Source: Moniliella sp. 'wahieum' (Eukaryota; Basidiomycota; Moniliellomycetes; Moniliellales; Moniliellaceae). From it: 64,000 nucleotides of DNA. The notes under the pieces are model-generated. The model saw only the letters and a list, made by a program, of their open reading frames with translations, searched no databases and was not told the origin of the DNA. The stretch's first letter is position 1. The number at the start of each line of letters is the position of its first letter. Below are positions 60,795 to 64,000 of the stretch, piece by piece. The stretch spans positions 186,001 to 250,000 of the forward strand of contig RSEE01000028.1 in NCBI GenBank assembly GCA_003971905.1, written 5' to 3'. Position numbers and translations under genes: made by a program.

Positions 60795-61695
60795 ATGCAT
60801 ATCCTCGCCCTCCTTCTCGCCTTACTCGTCGCCTCCGCCGCCGCCCTCGCCCATCTACCAGGCTACTATAACCCCTCCCTAGGAGGCGGCGACAATATGG
60901 CCCACTGTGAGTTTCTTCACCCATTTCTTTTGCCTTGTTCCTCCTCTCCTACTTCGCAGCCTTGGCGGGCCATACTACACGCCAACGCGGATGGTGAAGA
61001 TGACGTGCTCTGACTTCCGTTATTTGTGTGTTGTGTGTTCCCTTCAGTCCCCTGGAGCTATGTCCTTCTTGGCGAGCCGCTCAACGTTATCATTTCAGGG
61101 CATTCCGCCCCCTCGCTGCTCACTCTAAAGGGTCTTTTGCAATGGGCCGAGCACTTGGGCTATGGGCGTGAAGTGCGTGCTTTCCCTTCCTTTGTGCATC
61201 AAACGCAAGAAAGAGACGTACTGACATTCTGATCTTGCGTAGTGTTTTGGCTTACATGAGGGCAGCAAACAACAGGCCAATTTGGGGGACGGAATGGGTG
61301 GCAGGACCAGCAGCTTGAGCTAGATGGCTGTATGGCAAAATCCCGTTCTAGGAGCATGCGACGAGAGTTCCGCGGTGGCAGCCACTTTCGCGCATACCAA
61401 CAGGCAGAGACCAAAGCCTGGTTTCTTGCCGTGTCGAACGAGATGAACATCTTTACTCACCATCGCATCGCGGTACGTTTAGGGACCCCCCTTTGGATGG
61501 AGAACCAGTGGTATATGACAGAGACTGACTCTAGGTGACGTTTGGCTCTTTCGTCGACGCTATTTTACTTGGTGACAGACGGATGGATACGATGCGTACG
61601 TCTGCTTCTTGCTGCGATATACACTTCCATGATACTTACCCTCTTCTTTTTTCAGTGGCAGAGACAAGCTTGTGAGCATGCCCAGAAGCTCCTGA
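60795..61695 (+). CDS. Small secreted protein of an uncharacterised basidiomycete family
   Basis: Start MHILALLLALLVASAAALA at 60795 is a strong signal peptide with a likely Ala-rich cleavage site. Introns at 60907-61047, 61173-61242, 61473-61578 and 61596-61655 all join conserved text: HFPWSYVLLGEPLNVIISG, LGYGRE + CFGLHEGSKQQANLGDG, NGWQDQQLELDGC, FRGGSHFRAYQQAETKAWFL, then HHRIATDGYDAGRDKLVS and stop 61695. One frameshift at about 61293 (GGAATGGG needs one more A) joins LGDG to NGW. I recall proteins with the same ordered motifs (LGEPLNVIISG, QANLGDGNGW, FRGGxHFR, NGYDxGRD) as common and uncharacterised in basidiomycetes; that is memory, not a search. Function unknown. Confidence 0.82.
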
Positions 61696-63459
61696 AGTTC
61701 AAGGGGGAAAAGTACACACGACTGTTCACTACATCGACGGTGGCTACCCACTGGCTCTCACAATATCCACCATCAGTAGCAATTGACGGACGCACAGCCG
61801 TGCTGACCATCGAGAAACTCCATAACCTTTGTTTTTGCCGCGGCATATACCCACCTGTCTTCGTGCCGCGTCGACGGACCCTTCGCACGCGTCTATGACC
61901 TCGATGACGGGAGTACCTCTTCACATCCTAATCCTCGGCTTTTTGAGCATATGTATCATCTCTGTATTTTCACTTGTCCCACACCTTTTCGGTACATCAC
62001 CAGTACATGCTTATGACTATCTGCCATCACTATCATTCGCCACTGCCTTTATTCAAGTAATCTTCCTTGCCTCCACTATTGCCTATACCAACATGCTATA
62101 TAGCTACACGTCTGTCTGCTTATTATTAACTGTTCTGTTACCCGATCATACTCTTTCTGACGCCACACTCCCATTTTTGTCGATATAGCTATGTCACACT
62201 CACGTCATGCTAGGGATCCCCTGACCCCACTAGGCCCGTAGGGGCACTTTGGCGCATGATTCTCATCAGTTGGAAGTTCTTGTGTCCACCTCTCGACTGT
62301 GCCCCCTTCCTTCTGAGATACATGTACCTCCAGTCCGTCCATAGATGTATCCCCTCCATCTCCTCCGTTTCCTCTGTCTCACTGTTGGGGCGATACCCCA
62401 ATCACGCCATCCTGCGTGATAGTCATCACCCCTCTTATCCGCCCGGAAGCTTCCTCAGCTCCGCGGTACCCTCGTCTATATAAGGCCCTACCCTTCTCAT
62501 AGCCTCCTGTACCTCTCCTCAGAACCACATCCTCCATTCCACTCCTCCTTCAGCATCACGTTCCATGAAAACCGAAGGGCAAGGATGGCGCTCTCTCTTT
62601 TGTCTCGATCTTCTCCGACTGCTACATCGTGTCCCTTTATCGGCGAAGTTCATATCTCAATCTCACAGCTTACGCTGGTTTAATCAAGAGACCCGTGCCA
62701 GGTGATACGGCAAGAGCGCTGCATTTGGGCATATCCGCCCGCATCAACTGCGTCAACGTCAACGTTCAACCCATATACCGTCCTCTCGGAGAGATATCAA
62801 ACGTATATAGTTTCGGAGATCGCATACACGCTATTATTATAAGGGTGACTGCGCGGCATGCGATGGATGCACCATTGCTATCACCTGGTGTTACGGTGTG
62901 AGGTCGAAGTTTTTCCTGGCTGTACATCTGTTATGCCGCAGCTCTTGGTGACATCAATCATCTCTTCGATTTTGTTACCGACTATTAGTGCCACCCGAAA
63001 GTGTTTTTGGCAATCATGAAGGGGTCTCTCTTGGGTATGACCGAGAGAGTTGTATTTTTTCGGAGACTAAAGGTGCCCCTTCCTTCTGCCTTTTTACAGG
63101 GGTTTGCTTCCTCATGGCTGCACGCGCAAGCTAGTCTGTGAGTATCAACTGTGCTTTCGACTTTTCACAGAGAGCGATGAACTCTTCATCGTTGTTGAGA
63201 CTACGTTCAACGCGTTCACCGCGTCGTCACGCAAAAACGTTCCGCAGCGCGTGGCGTGTCAAACGCGCAATATGAAAGTTTCCAGTTCTGGCCCAAAGCA
63301 AACAGCGGAAATGCCACTGCTTAATTCCGCGCTTCGCCACCATCGTTGGGCACTTCAAACTGCCTCGTGCCTGCGTAGATGAGATCGGCCACACCTCCAC
63401 CCCGCACCATCCCGCCACCCCTTCCATCCTTCTGTCTCCTGCTATCCCCTGCGTAGACG
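61696..63459. other. Intergenic region
   Basis: AT-richer. Contains dispersed repeat copy 2 (62226-62385), a TATATAAGGCCC motif at 62477 that could be a TATA element, and GTCAACGTCAACGTTCAACC at 62754. No gene could be supported; short frames at 61829-62188 and 62629-62901 have no recognisable domain. Confidence 0.4.
62226..62385. repeat. Dispersed repeat, copy 2
   Basis: Direct-orientation partner of 59315-59470: CCACTAGGCCCGTA, GATTCTCATCAGTTGG, TCCACCTCTCGACTGTGCCC, ACCTCCAGTCC and CCATAGATGTATCC, TCC-rich end. It lies on the other side of the secreted-protein gene from copy 1. Confidence 0.85.
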
Positions 63460-64000
63460 ATGGACGCGACGCAGGCTGCGGGTCTGGTACCCCTTGCTGG
63501 GACACAGTTGGGGGCACCCGAACCCCCACATCACCATTCGGCACATTGACGCGGAGCGGGTGGATTTTATCCTCGAGGACTGCGATATGTCCTTCGCCAA
63601 CTCGCTTCGCCGTGTTATGATTGCTGATGTGCCCACTGTCGCCATTGACACGGTGGAGATCAGCGAGAATACACTTCGGTGATCCCAGACAGTTTCTTGC
63701 GCATCGCATGGGCCTCATTCCGCTCATCTCGACTGACACGGATCGGGTGCTGGTGGATGCCCGCGATTGCATTTGCGAAGAAGGATGCGAACGGTGCACT
63801 GTCGAACTGACGCTTCACGTTCGGTGTTCCCGTTCCCAACGGGCTACCCTCGACGTGACCACGGCGGACTTGATTCGATCGGCACCGCTGGGCGAGCCGT
63901 ACCCGGGCGATCCGATGATGAACAGCGAAGGTCCCTTCCCAGCCAACCCCAACAAGCATCCCGACTTTGGCAAGCCTACCTCGCAAGTCGGCACGGCGCA
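63460..64000 (+). CDS. RPB3: RNA polymerase II subunit Rpb3 (5' part, runs off the window)
   Basis: Alpha-like assembly subunit of RNA polymerase II (pairs with Rpb11). Start MDATQAAGLVPLAGTQLGAP at 63460. Then HITIRHIDAERVDFILED, MSFANSLRRVMIADVPTVAI (the universal alpha-motif), DTVEISENTSVIPDSF, LAHRMGLIPLISTDTDRVLV, and the zinc-binding CICEEGCERC (C-x-C-x3-C-x2-C) diagnostic of Rpb3. Frame changes near 63523 and 63675 (two), plus one around 63830 before RATLDVTTADLIRSAPLGEP. Truncated at the window end after about 170 residues. Confidence 0.95.

Noticed and set aside
1-64000. Programmed ribosomal frameshifting as explanation for the broken frames
   Set aside because: The breaks affect almost all genes, occur at many different short runs in both directions and also hit tRNA genes; sequencing error is simpler.
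1-64000. Pseudogene cluster or decayed segment
   Set aside because: Conserved residues are kept on both sides of every break, with no missense decay of catalytic motifs.

Overview
The window is nuclear DNA from a filamentous or dimorphic fungus, most likely a basidiomycete. Spliceosomal introns are short (59-106 nt wherever both ends can be read) with GT donors, usually GTACGT, GTGCGT or GTATGT. Every recognisable protein is eukaryotic and fungal in type: an SREBP-type bHLH factor, a fungal phytochrome, a Pho85-type cyclin, Fab1 and eIF4G. A small secreted protein belongs to a family I associate with basidiomycetes. Placement below that (Ustilaginomycotina-like, moderate intron density) is only a guess.

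Layout, left to right: Pho85-type cyclin (+, 38-1152); vacuolar amino-acid transporter AVT3-like (+, 2677-4938); Sar1 GTPase (+, 5818-6517) convergent with SGT1 (-, 6892-7715); NCS1 purine/cytosine permease (+, 9138-10780); DHA1 MFS transporter (+, 12188-14357) convergent with a Ytp1-like membrane protein (-, 14844-17548); a repeat-rich gap; SRE1/SREBP (-, 20042-24590); tRNA-Asp with an intron (+, about 25.9 kb); phytochrome hybrid histidine kinase (-, 26430-30834); a gene-poor 6 kb block of repeats and palindromes; Nup188-like nucleoporin (+, 37195-43703); CCT7 (+, 44415-46099) convergent with Fab1 PI3P 5-kinase (-, 46537-51570); MTA phosphorylase (-, 52473-53490) divergent from eIF4G (+, 54246-58174); a tRNA-like element; a secreted protein (+, 60795-61695); and the 5' part of RPB3 (+, 63460 to the window end).

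Most genes are single-copy housekeeping functions: secretion, chaperones, nuclear pore, translation, transcription and methionine salvage. Two are environmental sensors (phytochrome for light, Sre1 for sterol/oxygen) and three are membrane transporters. I see no biosynthetic cluster, transposase, CRISPR array or rRNA gene.

Two window-wide properties matter more than any one gene. First, almost every conserved gene is broken by one-base frameshifts, very often at short homopolymers, and the protein continues perfectly in the next frame. This looks like uncorrected long-read error, so the CDS limits below are envelopes rather than clean ORFs. Second, the intergenic DNA repeatedly carries very short tandem arrays whose unit is seven bases (CATGCAT/CATGCCT, TTGAACG, GTCACTA, CTGACCG, CGCCCAG, TTGAAGC/TCGAAGC, ATTCAAG). 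This is the one pattern here that I cannot explain from known fungal genome features.
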